Below, one piece after another: positions 14,448 through 21,404 of a stretch of DNA of 38,667 nucleotides; position 1 is the first letter of the stretch, and each line of letters begins with the position of its first letter. The stretch lies in assembly GCA_038040395.1 (NCBI GenBank), contig JBBPIJ010000023.1:1-38667 (forward strand). Direction: 5' to 3'. Source of the DNA: VAXT01 sp038040395. Its GTDB lineage: Bacteria > Actinomycetota > Thermoleophilia > Gaiellales > Gaiellaceae. Position numbers and translations under genes: made by a program. The notes under the pieces are model-generated. The model was given only the letters and a program-made list of their open reading frames with translations, was not told where the DNA came from and did not search any database.

Positions 14448-15377
14448 ATGCGTGAGATCAACAGCGACCTCCGAGCGTGGCGGGCCCGCGGCGACGAGCG
14501 CGTCGTGATCGCCACGCTGGTCGCGGCACGGGGCTCTTCGCCGCGTCCCATCGGCTCGAAGCTCGCGATCTCGGAGCGAGGCGAGCTTGCCGGCTCGGTC
14601 TCGGGCGGCTGTGTCGAGAACGAGGTCTACGAGCAGGCGCAGACCGTCCTTGCCGGCGGCGAGCCGCAGCTTCTCTCGTACGGGATCTCGGACGAGCAGG
14701 CGTGGTCGGTCGGCCTCCCCTGCGGAGGGGAGATCGACGTCTTCCTCGAGGAGACGCCGTGGGCGGAGATCGAGCCGGTGCTGGACGCGATCGAGCGCGG
14801 CGAGCGCATCGCGGTCACACTCGGCAACGGGTTTCGCGAGGAGTACGGTCCGCCGCCGCGGCTGCTCGTCTTCGGCGCCGTCGACACGGCGGAGGCGCTC
14901 TGCGCGGCTGCGAAGCAGCTCGGCTGGCACACGATCGTCGCCGACGCTCGCGGGAAGTTCGCGACGCCGGCGCGCATCCCGAGCGCGGACGAGCTCCTCG
15001 TGGAATGGCCGGACGAGACGCTGGCCCATGTGCGGCCGGACGACTGGACAGCCGTCGTCGTCCTCACGCACGAGGACCGCTTCGACATTCCGGCGCTCGC
15101 CGGCGCGCTCCGCACCGATGCGTTCTACATCGGGGCACTCGGCGCGCGGAACAACCAGGAGCGGCGGCGCGGACTGCTCCTCCAGGAGGGTCTGGACGAG
15201 GATGAGATCGATCGCATCTCCGGCCCGACGGGGCTCGACATCGGCGCCGAGACCCCGGCGGAGACAGCTGTCTCGATCCTGGCCGAGATCCTTGCAGTCC
15301 GGGCGGGCCGCGAAGGTGGGCGCCTGACGGACTCGACCGGCCGGATCCATGCTGCGCCTGCTCGCACAGCAACCTAG
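14448..15377 (+). CDS. XdhC/CoxF-family molybdoenzyme maturation protein
   Basis: The 309-residue protein has the XdhC N-terminal part, ERVVIATLVAARGSSPRPIGSKLAISERGELAGSVSGGCVENEVYEQAQ, with the conserved SGGCVE, then GLPCGGEIDVFLE. The Rossmann-like C-terminal domain (about 140-290) reads RLLVFGAVDTAEALCAAAKQLGW and TDAFYIGALGARNNQERRR. XdhC proteins bind and sulfurate molybdenum cofactor for insertion into xanthine- or CO-dehydrogenase-type enzymes. No such enzyme lies in this window, so its client is elsewhere. It starts at the ATG at 14448 in a unit of its own. VFGAVD replaces the more usual GxGH nucleotide loop. Confidence 0.9.
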   Translation: MREINSDLRAWRARGDERVVIATLVAARGSSPRPIGSKLAISERGELAGSVSGGCVENEVYEQAQTVLAGGEPQLLSYGISDEQAWSVGLPCGGEIDVFLEETPWAEIEPVLDAIERGERIAVTLGNGFREEYGPPPRLLVFGAVDTAEALCAAAKQLGWHTIVADARGKFATPARIPSADELLVEWPDETLAHVRPDDWTAVVVLTHEDRFDIPALAGALRTDAFYIGALGARNNQERRRGLLLQEGLDEDEIDRISGPTGLDIGAETPAETAVSILAEILAVRAGREGGRLTDSTGRIHAAPARTAT

Positions 15378-15379
15378 CG

Positions 15380-15401
15380 GCTCTCATCTAGCTCTCATCT
15401 A
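15380..15401 (+). promoter_or_regulatory. Tandem 11-bp repeat, likely binding site of the adjacent response regulator
   Basis: GCTCTCATCTA occurs twice head to tail (15380-15390 and 15391-15401), putting TCTCA boxes exactly 11 bases apart, 22 bases before the response-regulator start. OmpR/PhoB-family regulators bind direct repeats at 11-bp spacing. TCTCA boxes at the same spacing occur before the PepSY gene of this locus (17339-17354). Confidence 0.65.
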
Positions 15402-15423
15402 GTCGTGCGATCCTGCGCGGAAG

Positions 15424-16089
15424 GTGAGGATCCTCATCGTCGAGGACGACGTCAAGATGGCCGCTCTCCTGCGCAGGGGACTGCGCGAGGAAGGCGTCGC
15501 CGTCGACGTCGCCGGGCGGGGCGAGGACGCGCTCTGGAGGGCCGGGGCGACGGAGTACGACGCGATCGTCCTCGACGTCATGCTGCCGGGGATCGACGGC
15601 TTCGAGACGTGCCGGCGCCTTCGCGAGGACGGTGTCTGGGCGCCGGTGCTCATGCTGACCGCGCGCGACGCGGTCGAGGATCGCGTCGCCGGGCTCGACG
15701 GCGGCGCCGACGACTACCTGACGAAGCCGTTCTCGTTCTCGGAGCTCCTCGCGCGCCTGCGCGCCCTCGCCCGGCGCGGCTCGCCGGAGCGGCCCGCCGT
15801 CCTCTCGGTCGGCGACCTGCGGCTCGACCCCGCCTCCGGCCAGGTCTGGCGCGGCGAGACGGAGATCGATCTCTCCCCGCGTGAGTTCTCGCTCCTCGAG
15901 GCGTTCATGCGCCACCCGGGCGAGGTCCTCTCGCGGTATCAGCTGCTCGAGCGTGCCTGGGACTTCGAGTACGAGAACCGCTCGAACGTGATCGACGTCT
16001 ACGTCCGCTACCTGCGTGAGAAAATCGACCGCCCGTTCAAGGTCAAGAGCCTCGAGACCGTGCGCGGAGTCGGCTACCGCCTCCGATGA
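15424..16089 (+). CDS. OmpR/PhoB-family response regulator
   Basis: The 221-residue regulator has a receiver domain with the acidic pair EDD at 7-9, phospho-acceptor Asp51 (VLDVMLPG), Thr79 and Lys101 (LTKPF). The winged-helix DNA-binding domain (about 125-221) includes LSPREFSLLEAFMRHPGEVLSRYQLLERAWD, SNVIDVYVRYLREKI and RGVGYRLR. The start is GTG. The gene overlaps the kinase start by four bases (ATGA). Two 11-bp repeats directly upstream are its probable autoregulatory site. Confidence 0.95.
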   Translation: MRILIVEDDVKMAALLRRGLREEGVAVDVAGRGEDALWRAGATEYDAIVLDVMLPGIDGFETCRRLREDGVWAPVLMLTARDAVEDRVAGLDGGADDYLTKPFSFSELLARLRALARRGSPERPAVLSVGDLRLDPASGQVWRGETEIDLSPREFSLLEAFMRHPGEVLSRYQLLERAWDFEYENRSNVIDVYVRYLREKIDRPFKVKSLETVRGVGYRLR

Positions 16090-17408
16090 GTCGGCTTCCC
16101 ATCCGTGTCCGTCTCACCCTGGCGTTTGCGCTCGCGATGGCGGTCGTCCTCGCCGCGATGGGCGCGTTTCTCTACGTCAGACTCGGCGAGTCGTTGAACG
16201 AGAACATCAACGACAGCCTCGAATCGCGCCTGACTGAGATCTCGAGCGCCGTTCACAACAAGCAGCCCCTGACAGAGATCCGCTCAGAGGAGACCTTCGC
16301 CAGGGTGCTCGACCCAGCCGAGCCCGGAACGATCCTCAGTCCCGCCGAGCTTATGCGGATCAGGCCCCGGCAAGTCTTGCGCGTCGAGCACGACGGCGTT
16401 CGCTTCTGGGCTGCTCGTTCGGAGGGGAAGATCTTGGTCGCCGGCGCCCCGCTGGAGGACCGCGACGAGGCTCTGCGGGAGCTACTCGCACAGCTGCTCA
16501 TCGGCGGTCCCGCCGCGCTCGTGCTGGCGTCGCTTCTCGGGTACTGGCTGGCCAGGGCTGCGCTGCGTCCGGTCGAGTCGATTCGTGCCGAGGCTGCGGC
16601 GATCTCGGGAGAGCAACCTGCCCGAAGGCTGCCCATTCCTCGGGCGCGTGACGAGATCGCACGGCTCGCAATGACGCTGAACGGCATGCTCGAACGTCTC
16701 GAGCGTTCACGCGCGCGAGAGCGGCGTTTCGTGGCCGATGCGAGCCACGAGCTGCGGACCCCGCTCGCCCTGCTCAAGGCCGAGCTCGAGCTCGCGCGGC
16801 GAGGCGGGCGGTCGGCGGATGAGCTCGCGAGCGCGGTCAGCTCGGCCGCCGAGGAGGTCGACCGGTTGATCCGGCTCGCCGAAGACCTGCTGGCGCTCGC
16901 CCGCCTCGACGAGGACGGGCTTCCTGTTCACGCCGAGCCGATCGACCTCACCGAGCTTCTGAGCCATGTCGGGCGCGGAAGAGACATCACGATCTCTGCT
17001 CCTGCGGGTCTTCGGCTCGAAGCCGACCGACTCCGGCTCGAGCAAGCCCTCGGCAACATGCTCGACAACGCGTTCCGGCACGGCGGCGGGCGGGTCCGGC
17101 TCACCGCAACGGTCGACGGCGACCGCGTCACGGTGCACGCCCTCGACGAGGGCCCCGGCTTCCCAGCCGACCTTCTCGAGCGCGCGTTCGAGCGCTTCTC
17201 CCGGGCAGGGCAGGCGCGCAGCCAGGGCCATGCAGGCCTCGGCCTGGCGATCGTGGACTCGGTGGCGAAGGCTCACGGCGGCCGGGCTGGAGCAGCGAAT
17301 CGCCCCCAGGGAGGCGCCGACGTGTGGATCGAGCTCCCTCTCACAGCCGTCTCATCCGGCGCCGCTATCAATCCGGCGCAAGCAATCGACGAAGGAGGTC
17401 CAGAGTGA
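16086..17408 (+). CDS. Membrane sensor histidine kinase
   Basis: The 440-residue kinase has a first membrane span (about 9-31), an extracytoplasmic sensor of about 100 residues (32-135), a second span (136-160) and a HAMP linker. The DHp helix ASHELRTPLALLKAELELA has phospho-His221. The ATP-binding domain shows N-box LGNMLDNAFRHGGG, G1 DEGPGFP and G2 GHAGLGLAIVDSVAKAHGG. It should phosphorylate the regulator encoded just upstream, with which it overlaps. The sensed signal is unknown; downstream PepSY and lipoprotein genes suggest a cell-envelope cue. Its 3' end carries a TCTCA box pair and overlaps the PepSY start (GTGA). Confidence 0.95.
   Translation: MSRLPIRVRLTLAFALAMAVVLAAMGAFLYVRLGESLNENINDSLESRLTEISSAVHNKQPLTEIRSEETFARVLDPAEPGTILSPAELMRIRPRQVLRVEHDGVRFWAARSEGKILVAGAPLEDRDEALRELLAQLLIGGPAALVLASLLGYWLARAALRPVESIRAEAAAISGEQPARRLPIPRARDEIARLAMTLNGMLERLERSRARERRFVADASHELRTPLALLKAELELARRGGRSADELASAVSSAAEEVDRLIRLAEDLLALARLDEDGLPVHAEPIDLTELLSHVGRGRDITISAPAGLRLEADRLRLEQALGNMLDNAFRHGGGRVRLTATVDGDRVTVHALDEGPGFPADLLERAFERFSRAGQARSQGHAGLGLAIVDSVAKAHGGRAGAANRPQGGADVWIELPLTAVSSGAAINPAQAIDEGGPE
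17339..17354 (+). promoter_or_regulatory. Second TCTCA-11-TCTCA box pair, before the PepSY gene
   Basis: TCTCA at 17339-17343 and again at 17350-17354 are 11 bases apart, the same spacing as the boxes before the response regulator. They lie inside the 3' end of the kinase gene, 50 bases upstream of the PepSY start. They may mark an internal, regulator-activated promoter for the PepSY and lipoprotein genes. Confidence 0.5.
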
Positions 17409-17737
17409 AGACACCACGCAAGCTTCTGCTCGTCGGCGGCGCCGTTCTCGTACTGGCTGCCGGGCTCGCCGGTGTGGGACGCGCGGTCGGGGGCGGAGAC
17501 GATCAGAACGTGACCGGCCCGGCAGCCGATCGAGCCCGCGCGGCGGCGATCGCGATCGTTCCGGGCGGCAAGGTCAATGCAGTCGAGAGAGACTCCGAGA
17601 AGGGCGCCACCTGGGAAGTCGAGGTCGCGCGGCCCGACGGCAAGACCGTGGACGTCCGCCTCGACGCCGCCTACAGGCAGGTCGCCGTGGACGGCGACAC
17701 CGAGGAGAGCGGCGAGCAGAGCGGCGACACCGACTAG
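17405..17737 (+). CDS. Secreted PepSY-domain protein
   Basis: The 110-residue product starts KTPRKLLLVGGAVLVLAAGLAGVGRAV, a signal peptide or membrane anchor. One PepSY-like domain follows (about 45-95): RARAAAIAIVPGGKVNAVERDSEKGATWEVEVARPDGKTVDVRLDAAYRQV. An acidic tail closes it. PepSY proteins beside two-component systems are thought to modulate proteases or the sensor itself outside the membrane. The GTG at 17405 has GGAGG six bases upstream and overlaps the kinase stop, so it is co-translated. Confidence 0.88.
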   Translation: MKTPRKLLLVGGAVLVLAAGLAGVGRAVGGGDDQNVTGPAADRARAAAIAIVPGGKVNAVERDSEKGATWEVEVARPDGKTVDVRLDAAYRQVAVDGDTEESGEQSGDTD

Positions 17738-17739
17738 GC

Positions 17740-18453
17740 ATGCGCGCGCTCCTCCTGACCATCGCGCTGCTCGTTCCTCTCGCAGCCGCCTGCGGCTCCG
17801 AGGAAAAGCAGGGTGCCAACCTCCCCCAAGGTGCGGAGACCGTGAAACTCGATCCGGCCGAGTTCACCACCGAGATCGACAATCCGTACTGGCCGATGGC
17901 CCCCGGCGACAAGTGGGTCTACCGGGAGGGCGAGCAGCGTGTGGAGGTGACCGTCACCAACCGAACAAAGGTGATCGGCGGCGTTGAAGCGCGTGTCGTC
18001 CATGACGTCGTCACCGTGGACGGGAAGCCCAGGGAGGACACCTTTGACTGGTACGCCCAGGACAAGTCGGGGAATCTCTGGTACCTGGGCGAGGACACGA
18101 AGGAGTTCGAGAACGGCAAGGTCGTGAGCACCAAAGGCTCCTGGGAGGCCGGGGTAGACGGCGCCCAGGCGGGCATCCTGCTCCCGGCGGAGCCCAAGGC
18201 GGGCATGACCTACAGGCAGGAGTACTACAAGGGCGAGGCTGAGGATGCCGCCCAGGTGTTGAGCGTCGACGAGAAGGTCGAGGTTCCCTTCGGCGCCTTC
18301 GACCACGTGTTGTTGACGAAGGACTACACGCCGCTCGACCCGAGCCTTCTGGAGCATAAGTTCTACGCGCGAGGCGTCGGACCCGTCCTTGCGATCGGGA
18401 TCGCCGGCGGCTTCGACCGGGAGGAGCTCCTCAGGTACACGCGCGGGCGTTAG
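17740..18453 (+). CDS. Secreted lipoprotein of unknown function
   Basis: The 237-residue product has a lipoprotein signal RALLLTIALLVPLAAACGSEE with lipobox LAAAC (Cys18). The mature part is mostly beta-strand, with NPYWPMAPGDKWVYREGEQRVEVTVTNRTKVIGGVEARVVHDVVTVDGKPREDTFDWYAQDKSGNLWYLGE. Residues with this pattern recur in actinobacterial and proteobacterial lipoproteins without a known role. It starts two bases after the PepSY stop and so belongs to the two-component unit. It may be the sensor's envelope partner or an output of the system. Confidence 0.85.
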   Translation: MRALLLTIALLVPLAAACGSEEKQGANLPQGAETVKLDPAEFTTEIDNPYWPMAPGDKWVYREGEQRVEVTVTNRTKVIGGVEARVVHDVVTVDGKPREDTFDWYAQDKSGNLWYLGEDTKEFENGKVVSTKGSWEAGVDGAQAGILLPAEPKAGMTYRQEYYKGEAEDAAQVLSVDEKVEVPFGAFDHVLLTKDYTPLDPSLLEHKFYARGVGPVLAIGIAGGFDREELLRYTRGR

Positions 18454-18462
18454 GGTCGTCCG

Positions 18463-19665
18463 GTGGCGAACGTCCTCTGCGTCCTCTACGACGATCCGGT
18501 CGACGGCTATCCGACCTCATACGCGCGCGATGCCGTCCCGAAGATCGAGAGCTACTGGGGCGGCGCGTCGACGCCGACGCCTGAGGCGATCGACTTCACT
18601 CCCGGCGAGCTGCTCGGGAGCGTCTCAGGCGAGCTCGGGCTGGGGAGGTTCCTCGAGGAGCGCGGCCACCAACTGACAGTCACCTCGGACAAGGACGGGC
18701 CCGACTCGGCCTTCGAGCGCGGGCTTCCGGAGGCCGAGGTCGTCATCTCACAGCCGTTCTGGCCCGCGTACCTGACCGCGGAGCGGATCGCCAAGGCGCC
18801 GAACCTGAAGCTGGCGATCACGGCGGGGATCGGCTCGGATCACGTCGACCTGCAGGCCGCGATCGACCGCGGCATCACCGTGGCCGAGGTGACGTACTCG
18901 AACTCGATCAGCGTCTCCGAGCACGTGGTGATGATGATCCTCGCGCTCGTCCGCAACTACATCCCCGCGCATCAGATCGTGCTCGACGGCGGGTGGAACA
19001 TCGCCGACGCGGTGACGCGCTCGTACGACCTCGAGGGCATGCAGGTCGGCACCGTCGGCGCAGGTCGGATCGGCTCGGCGGTGCTTCGCCGGCTGAAGCC
19101 GTTCGAGGTCGGCCTGCACTACACGGATCAGCACCGGCTCCAGCCCGAGGTCGAGGAGGAGCTGGCCGTGACGTTCCACGAGACCGCGGCCGAGCTCGTC
19201 GCCGTCTGCGACGTCGTCACGATCAACGCGCCTCTGCATCCCGAGACGGAGCATCTCTTCGACGAGGAGATGATCGGCCGGATGAAGCGCGGCGCATATC
19301 TCGTGAACACGGCGCGGGGAAAGATCTGCGATCGGGATGCAGTCGCGCGCGCGTGCGAGAGCGGGCAGCTCGCGGGCTACGCAGGTGACGTCTGGTTCCC
19401 GCAGCCGGCGCCGCAGGACCATCCGTGGCGGACGATGCCGCATCACGGGATGACGCCCCACACCTCCGGGACGAGCCTCTCCGCGCAGGCCCGCTACGCA
19501 GCGGGGACGCGCGAGATCCTCGAATGCTGGTTCGACGGGAAGCCGATCCGCGAGGAGTATCTGATCGTCGACGGCGGCCGCCTCGCCGGTGCTGGCGCTC
19601 ACGCCTACAGCGCAGGCGACGCGACGGGCGGCTCGGACGAGGCCGCGCGCTTCAAGGCCGGCTGA
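18463..19665 (+). CDS. fdh: NAD-dependent formate dehydrogenase (metal-free, D-2-hydroxyacid dehydrogenase type)
   Basis: The 400-residue enzyme oxidises formate to CO2 with NAD+. It is recognisably close to the Pseudomonas sp. 101 enzyme along its whole length, for example VLCVLYDDPVDGYP, IDFTPGELLGSVSGELGL and VISQPFWPAYLT. Active-site residues are present: Asn147, Arg285 (VNTARGK), Gln314 (WFPQPAP) and His333 (TPHTSG). Asp222 after the second strand (HYTDQHRL) predicts NAD rather than NADP, although the following Arg of the Pseudomonas enzyme is Gln223 here. The start is GTG, ten bases after the lipoprotein stop. Its stop overlaps the VOC gene start (TGATG). No molybdenum or selenocysteine is needed. 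Confidence 0.95.
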   Translation: MANVLCVLYDDPVDGYPTSYARDAVPKIESYWGGASTPTPEAIDFTPGELLGSVSGELGLGRFLEERGHQLTVTSDKDGPDSAFERGLPEAEVVISQPFWPAYLTAERIAKAPNLKLAITAGIGSDHVDLQAAIDRGITVAEVTYSNSISVSEHVVMMILALVRNYIPAHQIVLDGGWNIADAVTRSYDLEGMQVGTVGAGRIGSAVLRRLKPFEVGLHYTDQHRLQPEVEEELAVTFHETAAELVAVCDVVTINAPLHPETEHLFDEEMIGRMKRGAYLVNTARGKICDRDAVARACESGQLAGYAGDVWFPQPAPQDHPWRTMPHHGMTPHTSGTSLSAQARYAAGTREILECWFDGKPIREEYLIVDGGRLAGAGAHAYSAGDATGGSDEAARFKAG

Positions 19666-20087
19666 TGGAGCAGCGGCTCAGCCTCGTCACCCTCGGCGTC
19701 TCCGATCTCGGGCGGGCGCGGGCGTTCTACGAGGCGCTCGGCTGGACGACCGGGGCCGAGGCCGAGGACGACGTCGTCTTCTTTCAGTCCGGCGGGATGA
19801 TCGTGGCCTTGTGGGGAAGGGAGCAGCTCGCCGAGGACAGCGGCGTCTCCGACACGGGAGGCTGGGGAGGGGTCACGCTCGCCCACAACGTGCGCTCGCC
19901 GGAAGAGGTGGACGCTGTCATCGCCGAGGCCGAAGCAGCCGGAGCGACGATTGCGAGGCCGGGCGCGCCGACTTTCTGGGGCGGTTACTCGGGGGTGTTC
20001 ATCGATCCCGACGGCCACCCGTGGGAGGTTGCGCACAACCCGCAGTGGACGTTCGCGCCGGACGGCTCGGTCACGCTCGCGACGTGA
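19665..20087 (+). CDS. VOC-superfamily (glyoxalase/bleomycin-resistance-like) protein
   Basis: The 140-residue protein has two paired beta-alpha-beta-beta-beta modules: QRLSLVTLGVSDLGRARAFYEALGW, then SGGMIVALWGREQLA, and NVRSPEEVDAVIAEAEAAGATIARPGAPTFWGGYSGVFIDPDGHPWEVAHNPQW. The closing FxDPDGHPWE contains the usual metal-binding Glu. VOC proteins include lyases, dioxygenases and binding proteins, so the activity is open. The tight overlaps with formate dehydrogenase upstream and the 2-hydroxyacid oxidase downstream suggest a role in the same pathway, perhaps on a 2-oxo or 2-hydroxy acid. Confidence 0.9.
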   Translation: MEQRLSLVTLGVSDLGRARAFYEALGWTTGAEAEDDVVFFQSGGMIVALWGREQLAEDSGVSDTGGWGGVTLAHNVRSPEEVDAVIAEAEAAGATIARPGAPTFWGGYSGVFIDPDGHPWEVAHNPQWTFAPDGSVTLAT

Positions 20088-21157
20088 GCGAGGGGGAGGA
20101 GCAGCTCCTCAACGTCGGCGACTACGAGCGTGCCGCCGCGGAGCGCCTCGATCCGGCCACGTTCGGCTACATCGCGGGCGGCGCGAACGACGAGTGGACG
20201 CTGGGCGAGAACTCCTCGGCGTTCGAGCGCTGGGTGCTTCGCCCCCGGATGCTCGTCGATGTGTCGGAGGTGACGGCGAGGGCGACCGTGCTCGGCGCCG
20301 AGGTGTCGCTTCCGGTGCTCATCGCTCCCACCGCGTACCAGCGCATGGCGCACTCGGAGGGCGAGCTCGCCATGGCCCGGGCGGCCGAGGCGGCCGGCAC
20401 CGTGATGTGCCTCTCGACCCTGGCCACGGCCACGCTCGAGGAGGTCGCCGCGGCCGCGCCGGAGGCGAAGCGCTGGTTCCAGCTCTACTGGTCGCGCGAC
20501 CGGGCCGTCGTGCAGGACCTCCTGGAACGAGCCGAGGCGCACGGCTACGGAGCGATCATGGTCACGGTCGACCTGCCGCACCTCGGTCGCCGCGAGCGGG
20601 ACCTCCGCACCGGCTTCGAGATTCCCGAGGATGTGCCGGTGCCCGCATTCCTCGAGCTGGCGAAAGGCGCCTCTGTCAAACCCGACCAGATCAAGTTCCT
20701 CGTCGACAACACGCTGACCTGGCGCGACCTCGAGTGGCTGCGCTCCGCGACGTCGCTTCCGATCCTCGTCAAGGGCATCCTCACGGCCGAGGACGCGGAG
20801 CTCGCGTGCGAATCGGGGATCGAGGGCGTCGTCGTCTCGAACCACGGCGGCCGTCAGCTCGACGGGGTCGCAGCCTCGCTCGATGTCCTCCCCGAGGTCG
20901 TCGAGGCGGTCGGAGACAGAGCCGTCGTCCTGCTGGACGGCGGCATCCGCCGAGGAACTGACGTCGTCAAGGCGCTTGCGCTCGGCGCGCGCGCCGTTCT
21001 GGTCGGTCGAGCGCCGCTCTGGGGGCTCGCCGTCGACGGGGCCGAGGGCGTCGAGCGCTTGCTCGGCCTCCTGCGCGAGGAGGTCCAGCTCGCGCTCGCC
21101 CTCTGCGGGTGCGCTTCGCCCGCGGACGTCGTCCGCAGTCACGTCGGGCGCGTCTAG
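20084..21157 (+). CDS. FMN-dependent alpha-hydroxy-acid oxidase/dehydrogenase
   Basis: The 357-residue TIM-barrel flavoprotein belongs to the glycolate/lactate oxidase family. Catalytic residues are visible: Tyr29 (FGYIAGGANDEWT), Tyr135 (FQLYWSRD), Lys230 (ILVKGI), His254 and Arg257 (SNHGGRQLD). FMN phosphate binding follows in LLDGGIRRGTDVVKALALGARAVLVGR. The lack of a membrane-anchoring insert favours a soluble oxidase giving hydrogen peroxide. The GTG start overlaps the VOC stop (GTGA). It is the last gene of the fdh operon. Glycolate, lactate or a similar acid is the likely substrate; which one cannot be read from sequence. Confidence 0.93.
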   Translation: MSEGEEQLLNVGDYERAAAERLDPATFGYIAGGANDEWTLGENSSAFERWVLRPRMLVDVSEVTARATVLGAEVSLPVLIAPTAYQRMAHSEGELAMARAAEAAGTVMCLSTLATATLEEVAAAAPEAKRWFQLYWSRDRAVVQDLLERAEAHGYGAIMVTVDLPHLGRRERDLRTGFEIPEDVPVPAFLELAKGASVKPDQIKFLVDNTLTWRDLEWLRSATSLPILVKGILTAEDAELACESGIEGVVVSNHGGRQLDGVAASLDVLPEVVEAVGDRAVVLLDGGIRRGTDVVKALALGARAVLVGRAPLWGLAVDGAEGVERLLGLLREEVQLALALCGCASPADVVRSHVGRV

Positions 21158-21164
21158 ACGACCG

Positions 21165-21367
21165 TTACCTGCGGGCCGGCCCTCGTCGGCCGGCCTCACG
21201 TAGTTAGGCGGGAAGGACGCACCGCTGTCCGACTGAGGGTCGGCGTCGACGCGGGCGGCGACGGCGTCGTAGTTCTCCATGCGCTGGTTCGAGTCGCTGG
21301 AGAAGTCGCTGCGCTGGAGCGACGAGCCGCCGAGCTTGCTCCAGAGCGAGCGCAGGGCGCGAAGCAT
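21165..21367 (-). pseudogene. Small protein (about 67 aa) with a one-base frame break near its end
   Basis: From the ATG at 21367 the frame gives LRALRSLWSKLGGSSLQRSDFSSDSNQ then MENYDAVAARVDADPQSDSGASFPPNYVRPADEGRP. It then runs on without a stop through about 1.2 kb antisense to the oxidase gene, which is not credible. Restoring one C in the GGCCC run near 21175-21183 gives DEGRPRR and a TAA at 21165-21167. That places the stop 7 bases from the convergent oxidase stop. I recall similar short actinobacterial proteins ending in PPNYV..DEGRPR. A cytoplasmic, largely disordered protein of unknown role. It is called a pseudogene only for the break, which may be an assembly error. Confidence 0.5.
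21174..21195. terminator. GC-only inverted repeat between convergent genes
   Basis: GGCCGGCC at 21174-21181 is repeated at 21188-21195 around a six-base loop, giving an 8-bp all-GC stem 16 bases after the oxidase stop. It has no T-run and overlaps the predicted end of the small minus-strand gene. It may serve as a two-way transcription brake. GC-only hairpins also provoke base loss in sequencing, which fits the frame break here. Confidence 0.4.
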
Positions 21368-21404
21368 GGGGCAAATCGTAGCGCCGCCGGGGAAAATCGG
21401 CTCG

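Noticed and set aside
15388..15915. 175-codon minus-strand frame over the response regulator
   Set aside because: Shadow of the response regulator, which has an intact receiver and winged-helix domain.
18463..19665. Selenocysteine formate dehydrogenase linked to the selC gene
   Set aside because: The protein is clearly the NAD-dependent metal-free family and has no in-frame UGA.
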